Positions 51,488-63,111 of a DNA stretch of 64,000 bases are shown here, in pieces (position 1 is the first letter of the stretch; every line of letters starts with the position of its first letter). The translations under genes and the position numbers were made by a program. The stretch comes from Mesorhabditis belari (taxonomy: Eukaryota > Nematoda > Chromadorea > Rhabditida > Rhabditidae): positions 124,001-188,000 of the forward strand of contig CAUEEP010000170.1 in NCBI GenBank assembly GCA_958450365.1. The letters are read 5' to 3'. The notes beneath the pieces are model-generated. The model worked only from the letters and a program-made list of their open reading frames with translations. It was not told where the DNA came from and searched no databases.

Positions 51488-54400
51488 TCCGTCCCGAAAT
51501 ACCTTTTCAAAAACAATGCATGCAAATTTATTGGTTAAAATTTGATCCTCACGAGAACGGCGAGACTTTTTTAAATGCAAATGCTATGAGAGAGCTATTT
51601 GTCGAGGAATTCTTGAGGAAATTTCAGCATAAACATGCTAGCGACGCTGAGAAAGTTGAGTTCATGAAAAGGCGAACCTTCTACAAAAGTGGGTGACTTC
51701 TGGTCAAAAATTACGCTAATCGAACGTCGCCATTTTGTGTTCGAGTCAGTCGAAGAGACACTTGCCGCTTTTGCTAGACTTCTAATGTTCGATTTCACAA
51801 TTCAGGACTTTTCCTTCCGTTTTTCTATTTGTCTCCTTTGGCATTGGAATGCAGAGCATCTCGATTGGTTTGAATTGCATCAATTGCTGCAAATCGCCAT
51901 TGAAAACATTGAAAAAGTTGATCTAGTATTCAATCGGAAAAAGTCTTTCGATGTTTGCTATTCGCAAAGCGCGCGAGATGAGCGCTATTACAAGAACGAC
52001 GAGTGGCTATTTCGAAAAGATTTAAGCGGTGTCGAATTAAAGAAGAGAATGCAATGGAAAAATAGCCTCGAGGTATCTCCCTTGGGTTTAGAAGCATTTC
52101 GACGAGCTCTTTACGAGCGAAGAGATGCCATTGAGAGCTTTGCCACTGTTTTTGCTGGAGATATTACTTCACATCCCAGCCAAGTCATGCTCAATTTCAA
52201 CTCTTTGCTAACGAGATTTTCAAACTCCTGCCCACTAACACGAGAACATTTCTCGCCGCTTACTTGGGAAATCACCACGATTGTAGATGTTTTGGCGAAG
52301 AAAACGAACCAGAGTCAAAGTCGAAAAGAGAAACCAAGTAAGCCATCGGTTGATCTAAAGAGCTTCTACCAACGAACAGATTACATGCAATGCATCTTTT
52401 TCTCGAACTTGCTCTTGACTTTTACCGATTGTTTTTGTGATGTCAAATGCTCGCAAGAGGTTCCCCTAAAAAATTATCCAATCCAGGTTGAAAATGGTTT
52501 CTCGACATGTGTACACCTTCGACAACGCGCCTTTCTCGCCACTCATCGCCAATTGCAAAAGCTCTAAAGTTATTGAGTGTTTGGCGAGAGTTGTCCTTGT
52601 ACCGAACAACGCACATTCATTTTTTGAAAGATATCTTATCACAAATCGAAGCAACGGCAAATCCCAAGAATGGCTTTTATTTTGTCGTCGCTACGAGATC
52701 CATTGGGAAAAGAGAGCTTATTATTAGTGGTGATAAACATCATAATATCCTTACAAACGACTTTCAACTGGAAAGTATACCTGGCTCGTTTGAATATGTT
52801 GGTCTTGTGTTTATCGATTTGATGGATTTTCGGAAACTCTTCGAGACGATGCTCGATTTCCTGCAGGATGAAGAGTCATAGTATGTTTAACAAAGGAATG
52901 ATCCAAGGAAGGAGTGGATCGGAATAGTGATAGAAAAGGTATTTCAAAAAGACAGGGGAATTCGATTAGTTTTTTGCTGAAAGCTCCTGTTTTTCGAGGA
53001 AAACGCGTTGCAAATTTGGGTACCCAAGCTATTGGCTGAACTCTTCGGTTTATAACGGTTCTTTCCCAATTCTAGCATGACCGAGTAGTGTGTGGTAAGC
53101 GCTCTCAAGCTCGCTTTACTTTTTCCCCACGGATTCGGATCCGCTTTGCGAAGAACTTTTTACTTTCTTTTGAAAAACATTTTAAATACTTTTGATGAAC
53201 TTTGCAGTGTACATTGACAATTATTTTACATATAGAACACTCTAAAACAATGGATTAATATCTATTCTTTCATTCCGACACATTCGTTCCTTTCTGTGCT
53301 TTTGCAACACATTTCGTCTATTTCTTCAGCACCTTCAAACAGTTGGTGAAACGAATCCATTCCTATGTTATTACCAAAATATTGGCTTCTAGTATCCACG
53401 TAATAATCTTTTAATTGTTGCTACGGTCTGCGTTTTTCTCGAAAGCCAGGGGATTTAAGCAAAAACTAAATACAGCTTCGGATTCCCCATGCCCGAAATA
53501 CCTTTCTATCACTATTCCGATCCAATCTTTCACTTTCAGTTTAGACCAATATATGATAATAGTGGGAAATAAGCTAGCATTTATTGACTCGACATATTTG
53601 CACGATAAAAATACACTCTTTTCAGGTACGGAAACAAAATATCGCGACAAAATGCAATGTCTAATCAAGGATTTCTGGCACGACCACGAAATCTATGAAG
53701 CGATCGCCAAGAAAGATAGGAGTTCGCGAGATTTACGAAGAGCAGTTCGAAACTATCGGAACCTATTACAAGGCAAAACTGGCACTTATAAAAGATCAGC
53801 CTAAGAGTAAAGGATTTGAGGACTTGCCCATGCGAAAGCTTCTTGAGACTGCCGAACATCTCGGCACAACAACCTACTTTCGGCGATCGATCAACAACGA
53901 CAAATTGTACACCGAATTAGCAGAGGAACCTCAAGAATACCAACAATTTACTGAAGGATTACGTTTTTAATCGACGAGCCCCCGATTGCCCAACACAGCA
54001 AGTGAAAGCAGGAAACTTTTCGAGCTCATGGAAGAATTGCACGAAAATGAGATCATAAAAAGATTTCAATGTTCTGGCTCGACAAGCTTGGCTCATTCAA
54101 GCGTTGTCCAACCTTTTACACGAAAGAATCACTGATCTTTTTCTCAGAGACTCAACAGAGCTACACAAATCTATTGACACGAGAGCGAATTTCGATCTGC
54201 AGACACTTTTACACGCGTTTGCCACATTGAAAGCTTTGCGAATGAATGTTGTGCAAATGTTTTCCAATTCATGTCTCGATACACCTGAACCTGAGGAGAT
54301 TTCTTCGGGATTCGGCCGTTTATTGGAACGAGGAAAACATAAAGACAGACTCTTGGATCTTATTATCGAAAGAAGAAAAACTTTTCCTGAAAATTGACTT

Positions 54401-55070
54401 CTCAGAAAAGGCGTTTTTAGAAGGAGAATTTAGTGCGAAAATGTTTCGAATGAATGGGCAAATATTAAGGCGAATTGTGGGTATCGGTTTCAACTATCTG
54501 CGATTTGCCAATTTTGATAGTAGTTGGCTAAACGATAGGTTTGGAGCGAGAACGATTAGCGAGATTCCACGGCTTTTCGAGCCACACCCAAGCAAGCCTC
54601 GGCTATTCGAGTTACATCTTTCGGTGGAACGTTCAACCGTTGGACTGGCCATGGATCATCTATTCGGCTCGAACACAGCAACAACTGAAAGCCTATAGTG
54701 CTTGTCATAGGAATGTCTCGAAACGTCTTCAGGGGATCGAAAGAACTTCTCCGGCACTCGGCTATAGACAATTCTTGGTTCATTCTAGAAGGTGCAGAAG
54801 CTGGGCACCGAAAAAATCATTAGTTTTGCCTTCGGGTGCAGGCGTCAATGTGTTAGCGATAAATCTATCAGATTATGCAAAGAGTGGGTTGGAAGCGTAC
54901 TCGATCAATGAAAACAAAAATACGCAAGCTGTTCGGTTAACACAGGGAACAACCGAAAGCCTACATTCAACTCGTCAATCAACAGGCGCAAAAAAAAAGA
55001 ATTGTTTCAATTGCTCGGTTGTGATTTATTTAATGTTTTTCAAGCTCAGTTGTATTCCATTGGAAACATA
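51488..55070 (+). pseudogene. Long near-intronless protein region, frame-broken, unrecognised
   Basis: Open frames chain together with one-base shifts: about 51487-51690 (ENGETFLNANAMRELFVEEF), 51689-52567 (292 codons, SVEETLAAFARLLMF; WKNSLEVSPLGLEAFRRALY), 52600-52881 (LESIPGSFEYVGLVFIDLMD), 53415-53970 (HDHEIYEAIAKK; REIYEEQFETIGTYYKAKLA), 54104-54397 (NLLHERITDLFLRDSTELHK), and 54246-55071. Composition is that of a globular helical protein. Shifts lie at short A runs (e.g. 51684, 53710). No domain was recognised. The near lack of introns contrasts with every other gene here. Possibilities: decayed C-terminus of the kinase, retrocopy, or a gene from a large mobile element. Confidence 0.45.
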
Positions 55071-55499
55071 AAGATTTTCTTGGATTTCAAATTTAAAAAA
55101 GACATACAGTAGTGAAAATCTGTATTTTCGCCTTGGTTTCCGAATTGATTTTAGCAAAAACTTCAAAGCATTCAAAGTCAACCGAATTTAAAACGATCAA
55201 AAGTATTAAAGAGCTAAAAGACTCCAGTTTTCAAAAATAGGAAATGTTTTGAACATTAGCTTATTATAAGCTAGAAAATCAACAATGTCAGAAAAACAAT
55301 CATGAAGAAAGGTGGAAAAGTATTTTGACTTTGTTTTTGCTTTTTACTTGTTATTTTACATATATGAATTATATGTTCTTAAAATGTCGCTTTATTTTCT
55401 TTTTAAAATCCTATATTTATCTACTGTGAGCAAGGAAAAGCTTGTTGAAGAGCGAAGAAAGGAAATTAAAAGTAAAAGATTTTAGTTTGAGCTGAGCAA

Positions 55500-56000
55500 T
55501 TGGGATGCACTATAAGAACTGTTCAACTTCTTGTAGCAAAATTGAATGTTGGAATAAGGGTGAGTAGAGCGTTGAAATGTAGTCGACATGATGGGTTGAC
55601 CGAGGATCGATCGATCGATCGATCATCAAAATTTTCAACCAAAATCCATCTCTGACCTCAACCGGAAGGACAGGGGTTATACAAGCCACTCTTAAACAAA
55701 AGTATTTTCGCAAAGACGGTACGTAATCGACTCATTGAAGCAAAATTGTACGCGAGATGTTCAATCTAAAAACGACAGATGACGGCTCGGACCAGAAAAC
55801 TTCATTTGGCCTTCGCTCGAAAGTACCAAAGTTGGACGAACGATGATTAGCGTGAAGCGATATTTTCTGATGAAACAAAGGTGAATCTCTCTATCAAACA
55901 GATGAATCTCCAATGATCAGACGACCTATTGGAAAGCGTCTTCTACACAAGTACGTCGGGCCCATGGTCTGATTTCAAAGTGGAAGTATTGAAGCCGGCG
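55500..56000 (+). pseudogene. Tc1-type transposase relic
   Basis: In broken frames: AKTVRNRLIEAKLYARC (second helix-turn-helix), then ARTRKLHLAFARKYQSW and EAIFSDETKVNL, matching the Tc1 blocks R-L-x-F-A-x-x-x-x-x-W and V-x-F-S-D-E-x. A catalytic Asp is in FSDE. The C-terminal part past about 56000 is lost, where the mariner relic begins. Confidence 0.8.
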
Positions 56001-56063
56001 GGAAAATGATGCGAATTTTTTTGATCTTGAATTTTTATTTCAAAAAAAAAGCAATAAAGAAGA

Positions 56064-57012
56064 CTAATATAAAAGGTATTTTCCATTATTATTTAGGACA
56101 TCACGCCATTTTTTGCTCAATTCAATAATTCCATCTTCAAAGAACTGGGGACTCTCTGAAGAAAAATAGTTAGGGACTGCATTTTCGACTTCCTGGGAAT
56201 CCTTGAACAGCTGATCGGAGATGAACTGCTTTGGAGACCTGAATAAGTGGTAGTCTGATGGGTCCAAGTCTAGAGCTTTATAGGGCGTGAGGTAGAGGTT
56301 TCCAGCCCATCTCTTCGATTTGCTGGAGGGTCATTCTTTCTGTGTGCGGTTTTGTAACATTATCATACAAAAACCGGAATTTTTGAAGTCCTATGTCGAG
56401 ATTTCGACAAAGTGTTATTCACACGGTCTAACTGCTCACTGTAAGGTTCAGCTGTGACAGTTTTTATCCTGATTTGAATAATCTCAAAATAAACCAATCC
56501 AATTATAGTTCCACCATAAGCACAACATCAACTTCTTTCCATACAGACCAGGTTTTGACTTTGACAACCGGAGCTATGCTTTGGTGATAGCCATTGGTGC
56601 TTGCACTTAACGTTATCGGATAACATCTACGTTTCATCAGAAGTAACACTGATTTCCAAAAAAACTGCGCTTTTGATTTTTGAATGAAAATTGCCATCAA
56701 GTGTTCATACGGGCAATTATGTGATTGAGGGTCAGTTCATGGGGGGCCCATTTTCCGCATCTGTTCTGCTTTCCAATCAAATGTAAATGCTTTTCAATGG
56801 GTACTATGATGCAACATTGAACGTTTGATGATGAACATTGAATATTGTTGATAGAAATTGTTCAAACCATCAATAACATTGGGGGGGACTAAGATACTAC
56901 CTTTGCCATAGGCCTTTGAAATAGAATTATGGGATTCTCGGGCAGATTGTCCAAGCTTAAAGTCATGGAGTAAAGCATCAGTAATTTTTGTTCCTTCATT
57001 ATTTGATAACAA
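56064..57012 (-). pseudogene. Mariner transposase relic
   Basis: Minus strand, N to C: FKLGQSARESHNSISKAYGK (57012 side; the mariner N-terminal helix-turn-helix), then a VKTWSVWKEVDVVLMVEL stretch with the core strand, and DPSDYHLFRSPKQFISDQ with the downstream W-R-D-V (56267-56064), the mariner S-D-Y-H-L-F motif including the catalytic D. Frames and stops break it between segments. A TTGGGTTGG terminus (as CCAACCCAA, 57138-57146) marks the outer end; the other end was not found. Confidence 0.85.
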
Positions 57013-57358
57013 AATGGTTTTGATTGTGTAAGCAAAAACACTCTGCTTTTTCTAATACTATCGCGGATTTCTCTGCCTGTCTGCCAGTACTTGCCTCAAG
57101 AGCACAAGCTAAAAATTCACATTATTTTCTCCCTGCCAACCCAATATTATGTGCAGGGGTAGGTATACTTTTTGTTAGTTTTTAGGAGCAATGACAAGAA
57201 GTGCTTTGTCGGTCCACTTGTGTAAAATGCAAAATACGTAAAATGCACCTTTTCATCCATAAGATGAAAATAATATATTGTGAAGTTTTTAGAACCATTC
57301 AATATTTTGAAAACAATAAACTTACTAGAGGATAGTAAACTGGCGGTGGTGATTGAAC

Positions 57359-57669
57359 TTAGACAATTTGAGGTGGCGGTTGATATCCCTGAAAAGACAA
57401 ACAATTTATGGGAAATGTGAAAAGCGCTTACGTCATAACGTTTACGTCATTTTAACACCCCGAGTCTTTACTTTCATCTCGAAAAAAGCAACAAACCTTG
57501 GGCGGGGGTGGTGCTTGTGAAGATGTTCTCTTCTTCTTACGACTAGGAGTCTCCTAAAAACGACAGGATTTTGTTTAAACCATGATGTATTTTAAAGTTA
57601 AATTAATGCTCCTCGACTAAGCAATGGAAACAAAATATAAAGCTTGAAAATGTCAAAACTCACGTTCAT
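57359..57669 (-). CDS. Possible small three-exon gene (30 codons)
   Basis: ATG-AAC then GTGAGT donor (57669-57664), exon GAGACTCC onward encoding ETPSRKKKRTSSQAPPPPK (57553-57497; donor GTTTGT), exon GYQPPPQIV and TAA (57391-57359; acceptor TTTTCAG). Phases agree. The product is basic and Pro-rich. It may be a real short peptide gene or the start of a larger protein if another splice is used. Not identified. Confidence 0.35.
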
Positions 57670-57834
57670 TTTCGGAGAACAAGTCGACGAAAAAAATAAA
57701 TTCCCCTGATTGTGCCTTAGTTTTATTTGGGGGTTGAATGCAAATTCTCTTGGACAGACAGACAAACAGACAGAAATATGTTAACTTTATGAAAATTTGT
57801 GTATATTAACGTACATTTAATCGTCAATTAAAAA

Positions 57835-58155
57835 ATGCGATGCATTGAAATTATTTCATTCTTATTCTTATTCATCCAATCATTCTTTCAAATGGCGAAC
57901 AAGAAGAACTTCGACAAAAGACAAAGAGGGGAACTATGTGAATTGTGCCAATGCTCAGGATTCCAGTGTGCCAATTGTAGTAATCGGCATACTGGAGTCA
58001 TGAGCATTGGCGCAAGTCGTGCAAAAGTGGTCGCCAACAAGAATAAGAATGTACTACCGCCTTCGAATTCGCCTTCACGAACATCGGAAACACGACGAGC
58101 CGGATGGAAACAATCAGCTGCTTCGCTGCCACCGCTGCTTCAGGCAGAAAAGTGA
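57835..58155 (+). CDS. Putative small Cys-containing protein, 106 codons
   Basis: The ATG is followed by a hydrophobic signal-like stretch (CIEIISFLFLFIQSFFQM) then CELCQCSGFQCANCSNRH, a closely spaced Cys cluster, and a Ser/Lys/Arg-rich end. It could be a secreted or zinc-binding peptide. The end overlaps a repeated segment (next entry), so the last codons may not be real. No family recognised. Confidence 0.4.
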   Translation: MRCIEIISFLFLFIQSFFQMANKKNFDKRQRGELCELCQCSGFQCANCSNRHTGVMSIGASRAKVVANKNKNVLPPSNSPSRTSETRRAGWKQSAASLPPLLQAEK

Positions 58156-58575
58156 TTTTTTGCTTTTAATATTGGTAGTAGAGCGCGGTCATAACACTAA
58201 ATTATTATTTATTTTATTTGTGATTTTGGTGCTCTCTATTTAGCGTGTAGGTAAATTTATTCATTCGTTTGTGTAAGCGACAAGTATTTGGTACCGTTTC
58301 ATAGTATTTTTGTATCATTTGATTTTTGGTTTTGGAAGATGGAAACAATCAGCTGCTTTGCTGCCACCTGCTGCTTCAGGCGTTAGTGTGATTTTTGCTT
58401 TTAATATTTCTGGCAGAGCGAAGCCATAAAATTCAATGTCTATTACCTGCTTTATTTGTAAAATTTATTTGTGATTTCCGTGTCTCTATTTAGCGCAGTG
58501 GTCAACTTATTCATTCGTTTGTGTGAGCGACAAGTATTTGGTACCGTCTCATAGTATTTTTGTATAATTTGTATT
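58098..58575. repeat. Tandem duplication, about 238-bp unit
   Basis: 58098-58337 and 58338-58575 are direct copies (GATGGAAACAATCAGCTGCT; GCGACAAGTATTTGGTACCG; CATAGTATTTTTGTAT). Copies differ by about 10% including indels. Confidence 0.88.
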
Positions 58576-59270
58576 TGGTTTTGGGTTTTCGTGATTCATG
58601 TTTTTATTCATCTAGATTTAAAAATAATATGGGCACAAATAAAGTTTAGTTTCTCTTATTAAGCTTATTATTGTGAGGTGCCTCAAAAAGCTCCTAAAAT
58701 ACACTGTGTTCCCAGCCTTTTTTTTCAAAACTGTGAGCCAAAACATATTTGTTAATGATCCTTTATATTCTTTGGTTGTCAAAGTGGAAGAAACAGCTCA
58801 ATATGTTCAAAAGTCCTGCTGAATCTATTCTAAACTTCTACAGCGTAATAATCGCGGCTGTATAAAACTCAGTGAATTGATCAAGCTGCAGGGTTAACTG
58901 AGTTTTGTTTTCATTCAATCAACTGGTTCTTTTTGCAGCTGTTTTTCAGCTCCCCATATATAAGGTTCTTGCCTGCAACAGATCTACAAATTGGAGTGGG
59001 CAAAAAAGATGTGTTTCAGCATTATCTGGTTTCCAGTCAAGTTCTGAGTTTTGGTATTTGAATGTTCCATATATTTCTGAACTTATAAAGTTTGATTTCC
59101 TGGTATGAATCCAAAGTTCATCACCTACAAAAACTTCTGTTTCTGAAGATGAGGTTGAAACTCAGTCCTTGTTCTTGATATAATGTTCTTTTTTGCCCAA
59201 ATTCTCTTAATCCAGCATGTAGCTCATTGGTAACCTGGGTACCTGGATTGATCATCCCATTTGAAGATAC
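58576..59270. other. Stretch possibly continuing the piggyBac-like relic
   Basis: The minus strand contains short broken frames downstream of the next entry; no catalytic block could be placed. Nothing else was recognised. Confidence 0.35.
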
Positions 59271-59276
59271 ATCAGG

Positions 59277-59501
59277 TTACTCTGTTAGAACTGGAAAGTT
59301 TTTGGCCCTGGAAAACCTGCCAGTTTTGTTTCTCCTTTTTCCAAAGTTTGAGGCCAGATTCAATACTAACATTTTGATTAATTTGTCGTCGATAAAATAA
59401 GAATAATAATCTATAGGATCTTGAAAAGTACTGAAGTCAAATCCAAATCGTTCTTCATCAAAAATAAATGGTGTAGGAGACTCTTTAAAACCTTCTTCCA
59501 A
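59277..59501 (-). pseudogene. piggyBac-like transposase N-terminal fragment
   Basis: FDFSTFQDPIDYYSYFIDDK then LIKMLVLESNLA-like residues resemble the piggyBac (DDE_Tnp_1_7) entry segment, in which an acidic stretch and P-x-x-Y-F-x-x-F-F-x-D-x-x-I precede the core. Only about 74 codons are intact. Confidence 0.45.
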
Positions 59502-59940
59502 CCATCTAGATAAACTGCTTCGGACTCAAAATGTCAAAAAGGGCTTGGTCCGCAGACGACTAAAAAAGTGAAAACGCTGGGGTTTCGAATGGGTTAATAA
59601 CGAGATTTTACTCGATTCAAACGTTTTATTATTTTATTTATTTATCGTCGAAAAATTACGAAAATTATCGGATTTCCCATTTTCCATTCAATTATTCTTT
59701 TCTTTCGTACTATCTCGTTCAATTTTTTTGATCTAATCGAGCCGTTTGCAATAAATCACATCTTCTCCTTCCCCCCGGACAACAGATGTCGAATAATGCC
59801 TAAAACCGTACCAATCGGCAGCGATATAAAAAGGAGAAATCGCTCAAAGGAGCACCCATTTCTCTTCACTTTTCACTTTTAAAACCATTTCTCTTTACCT
59901 ATTTTTCAATTTAGATTCGCTCATCTTCGAATTTGTTTCG
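59502..59940. other. Upstream region of the next gene
   Basis: Pyrimidine-rich, with GATATAAAAAGG at about 59822 as a possible TATA element about 120 bases ahead of the first ATG. No exon was recognised. Confidence 0.4.
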
Positions 59941-59959
59941 AAAATGTCTCTTTTCTTTT

Positions 59960-61170
59960 ATGCTTTCTCTCCTCTTGAAATGCACTCGTTGCGGAAAGTT
60001 CTGTGAGTTTTAAAATCAACTATTGAACTGAGATTTAACAAAAGATTACAGCTTAAATTCATTCACCAATTTACTCTTTTGATTTCAGTCAGCTACAATG
60101 AGAAGGTGTTCTCCTGGCAAACTGAGTGGAATCGCAATTGCTTCGATCACGAGGCCGTTTCTGGAAAGCGCATGTAAGTGCTCTTTCAATAAGAAATATT
60201 AATTAATTGTAATTGTGATGCTTTGGCCGATGAAAATGTACAACGAATCGTTGTCGAACGTGCGCCGCGACTCCCAAAGATGCGTCAACTGAAACATCTA
60301 GCGCTTTATTATGCTTACAAATCACCGGTGGGTTGAGCTTATAATTAGGTTGAAAAACGTGCATCCTTTGCAATAAGAGTTTCGATAAATACAGTCTGCT
60401 GTAGTTTTTACTTGCTTGCCTCTAGTTTTATGCCAGATTGGGGGCTCCACTTGAGATGATTCGGGAGGGTTTCTGATTGGATAAAATAGAGAAAAGATAC
60501 TTTGTAAAAGTGGACTTGAGATGAACACACTCTAGTTAAAACTTTGAGACAAATTTTTACAAAATCGATTCAGGCACAACGATTCGAACCACTTCCGGAA
60601 CAACAAACGCAACGTCAAAACAACTGAGCACGGGTGAGCTCAAGAATACCCTTAACTTAGTTTTGATTTCTTTTTCAAGATCAGTCATAATGTCGGGCGC
60701 TTGTGTGTTTATTTGTAAGAGGTTTTACAGAGCGATTTGAAACTTTTAGCCGACGGGAGTGGATGGGTATCACGGTGGTACTTCTCGGAAGGCTCTGGAT
60801 CAAAAGTCTGCTGCGCACAGGTAAAATGATCTTGTCAGATTTTAATTTATAAGTATGAAATGGAAAACGACCCACTAACGTTTAAACGTTTGCATTCTGT
60901 TTTGGATAAACATGTTTATCCAAAAAATCAAAAGCTTTAACCCCAGACAAGAAAGAATTACGACCTCAACATCCACCGCCATCTGATCTGCCTCAGCTTG
61001 GACAAAACAGCCACGCTGGGAGCTTGCATGGGAGCATGACAAATCCTTTTGAACTGTTAGTTTTAGGAAAGGAAAGTTTGGATACTGATAAGGGAACGGT
61101 AAATGCTTTGCGCCCTATACCATTCGACGGTGAATTTTATGCTGATTTCGAATATGAATTCCGTTTTTAA
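59960..61170 (+). CDS. Multi-exon gene with LIM/Cys-pair start, unrecognised
   Basis: Exon 1 reads MLSLLLKCTRCGKF and ends at a GTGAGT donor (60003). Exon 2 (60089-60173) continues SYNEKVFSWQTEWNRNCFDH. C-x-x-C then W-x-x-x-C-F recalls half a LIM finger, but the usual His is Asn. Later exons: ADENVQRIVVERAPRLPKMR (about 60215-60329), AQRFEPLPEQQTQRQNN (60575-60627), a G-x-H-G-G-T exon (60751-60819), and a final Pro-rich exon from about 60945 to TAA (61168-61170; ends GEFYADFEYEFRF). Some junctions are out of phase, so two genes or indels are possible. Confidence 0.5.
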
Positions 61171-62278
61171 GCAAAATGACATTCTGTCACGAGTGATTTT
61201 TTTTTGTTAGGACTCTGAAAGTGTTGATCATTGTCTGGAATTTTGTTAGGACTTTGAAAGTGTGGTCATTTGGGTCTTAGCGGTTTCTTTGCGGGCGGAG
61301 CTCGGTGTAGCCGTGGCATAGCGCTCGTTTTCTGGCAGAGCGAGACCTCGCCACCTCGGTCCCCACCTTTGATTTTGCTTTTGTTTTTTTCTAGAAGTGA
61401 TGTGTTCTTTTCGGTGATTGACTAGGGTTCTTTGTGCGCGCGCGTAATCTCATTCCATCTGATATTTTCCTTTCCATATATGAAACCATAAGTTGGTGGT
61501 TGTTTTGTGAGTTTTGTACGATTATCGGGACAAAGACACTTAAGTTATTGTATTTTGCTCTCGAGCACTTACACGCACTTCTCCGGGCACACCCAGCCCT
61601 TACATCAACGCCACTATAGGAAGAAAAATAATGTGGATATCGGTGCACCAGAAATGCTCTTAGGCGCGTCTAGTGAACACAAAGTGCATATAAAGCATTG
61701 CGGAGTGTGTGCGAGAAAAAGTACATACATTTTAGACCTTAGATACTTTTATTGTTGTTGTTATTAAAGTTAAAGCATATTGTTAAAGTCATCATGGGAT
61801 TTTTTTTCGGGCAACTATGTCGCTCGATCGGAACCTCCGCGCCCCATTTCGCCGCAACTTTCCGAAACAAGTAGCAATGTTGGGAACTTTTGCGGGAAAA
61901 TGCTACAGTCTTCCATCGGTCAGTTTTTGGAATAGCCTCATGAATGAAAACACGAAACCTTTCTAAAAAACATAAAGCTGTACTTAAGTGGAAAACTTTT
62001 AGATATCTCTCTCCATTCCCCAGCCTCCATCCAGCATTCCATGGCTCCAAAACAATCAAATGGGAATCATTTACAGAGAGTTGAAACTCCTCAAACTCTA
62101 AAGACCGTGGGTTTTTTGATAGGTCTCTATCTGACATACCGTGCGTTTCTTGACTTCGAGGGTTCAATCCCCTCTCCGGAAATCTACTTTTTCTTGCCAC
62201 CCCTTCACTTCTTTATTACTGAAAATGTGGATGTGTTTTGTGAACTATGAATACCTTCCGCATGACCAAAGAATTTAG
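61171..62278. other. Stretch without a supported gene
   Basis: A direct repeat TTTTGTTAGGACT(C/T)TGAAAGTGT at 61203 and 61242. A tRNA-like B-box (GAGGGTTCAATCCCCTC, about 62157-62173) with an A-box-like TATCTGACATACCGTGCG upstream is too degenerate to be a tRNA. The 153-codon minus-strand frame (61739-62200) reads through it and is not supported. Confidence 0.4.
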
Positions 62279-62400
62279 GTCATAAACAAGACGCAAAACC
62301 TTCGGGAGTGCAATCCAATGATATGAATCCAAATCATCAACAAAAAATCTTCTCAACAACTCTTTCGGATTTGCACACAATGGTGGCGCTTTCATGCCAG
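62279..62400 (+). CDS. Possible N-terminal exon of the terminal GTPase-like gene
   Basis: Bracketed by TTTAG and GTGAGG. The frame reads HKQDAKPSGVQSNDMNPNHQ, then LSDLHTMVALSCQ: polar, like the low-complexity N-terminus of the 31-33 kb GTPase. The link to the exons at 63.1 and 63.5 kb is an inference. Confidence 0.35.
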
Positions 62401-62614
62401 GTGAGGCTTAAAATCAGAAATAACTCCTATGGAACTTGGATTTGAGCTCAAGTAGAGTCTTGATCTAAACCTGTAGTAAAATCGAGCTGATTAAATGCAA
62501 ATTGACAATTTAATTATGGACAATTTAATTATGATAGTTTTCGACAAAAAGCGTCCTTAAGAAAAGCATTGCTCGGAAAGAACATACTGAAATGTTTGTT
62601 ACGGTAAAGTAAAC

Positions 62615-62770
62615 CTGGGGCAAACCTTTGGGTTTGACTTGCCAGCCCGGCGCCTTCTGAGTTGCGGACGGGGGAAAGAATAAACAACAAAACAATGAAA
62701 ACAAGTACAAGAAGAACGAGAATAATAGGGAAAATAGAACCATTTTCATGAAGTTGTCGTTTTTGTTCAT
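62615..62770 (-). CDS. Signal-peptide exon, unidentified protein
   Basis: A Met-rich start, MKMVLFSLLFSFFLYLFSLF as hydrophobic core, then APGWQVKPKGLPQ and a GTTTAC donor at 62614. A secretory or membrane-anchored protein is likely. No downstream exon was recognised. Confidence 0.4.
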
Positions 62771-63111
62771 TGATGCTCTTTAACTAGCAATCATTTCTTT
62801 TTTTCACAAACCTTTGTTTTTTATCAATAAATTTATCTGATTAACTCTTTTGGCTGCTTTCAAAAAACGGTTTGGTCCATTTGCTATCGAAAACTTTCTA
62901 TTCTCATGTTTAGTCTAGAAATTTAGTTGATTAAAGTTTTAGTTCATTTTTTGTGGAATGGTCGCTAGACTTCCTTCCTCTAATGACGCACAAGGTGGGC
63001 AACTAAACCAAGGAAATTGTTCATAAACGTTTTCCATTTGGCACACTGGGACGAATTTCTGAAAACAAGCGAGAGTAGATTTCAAATAACAATAAGTGAT
63101 TTTTTTCAGAT

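Noticed and set aside
59960..60180. Full LIM domain
   Set aside because: Only one Cys pair and one further Cys are present and the ligand His is replaced by Asn; kept as an unrecognised gene.
61739..62200. 153-codon minus-strand ORF
   Set aside because: It reads through a tRNA-like repeat (FPERGLNPRS is the antisense of a B-box); no protein feature.
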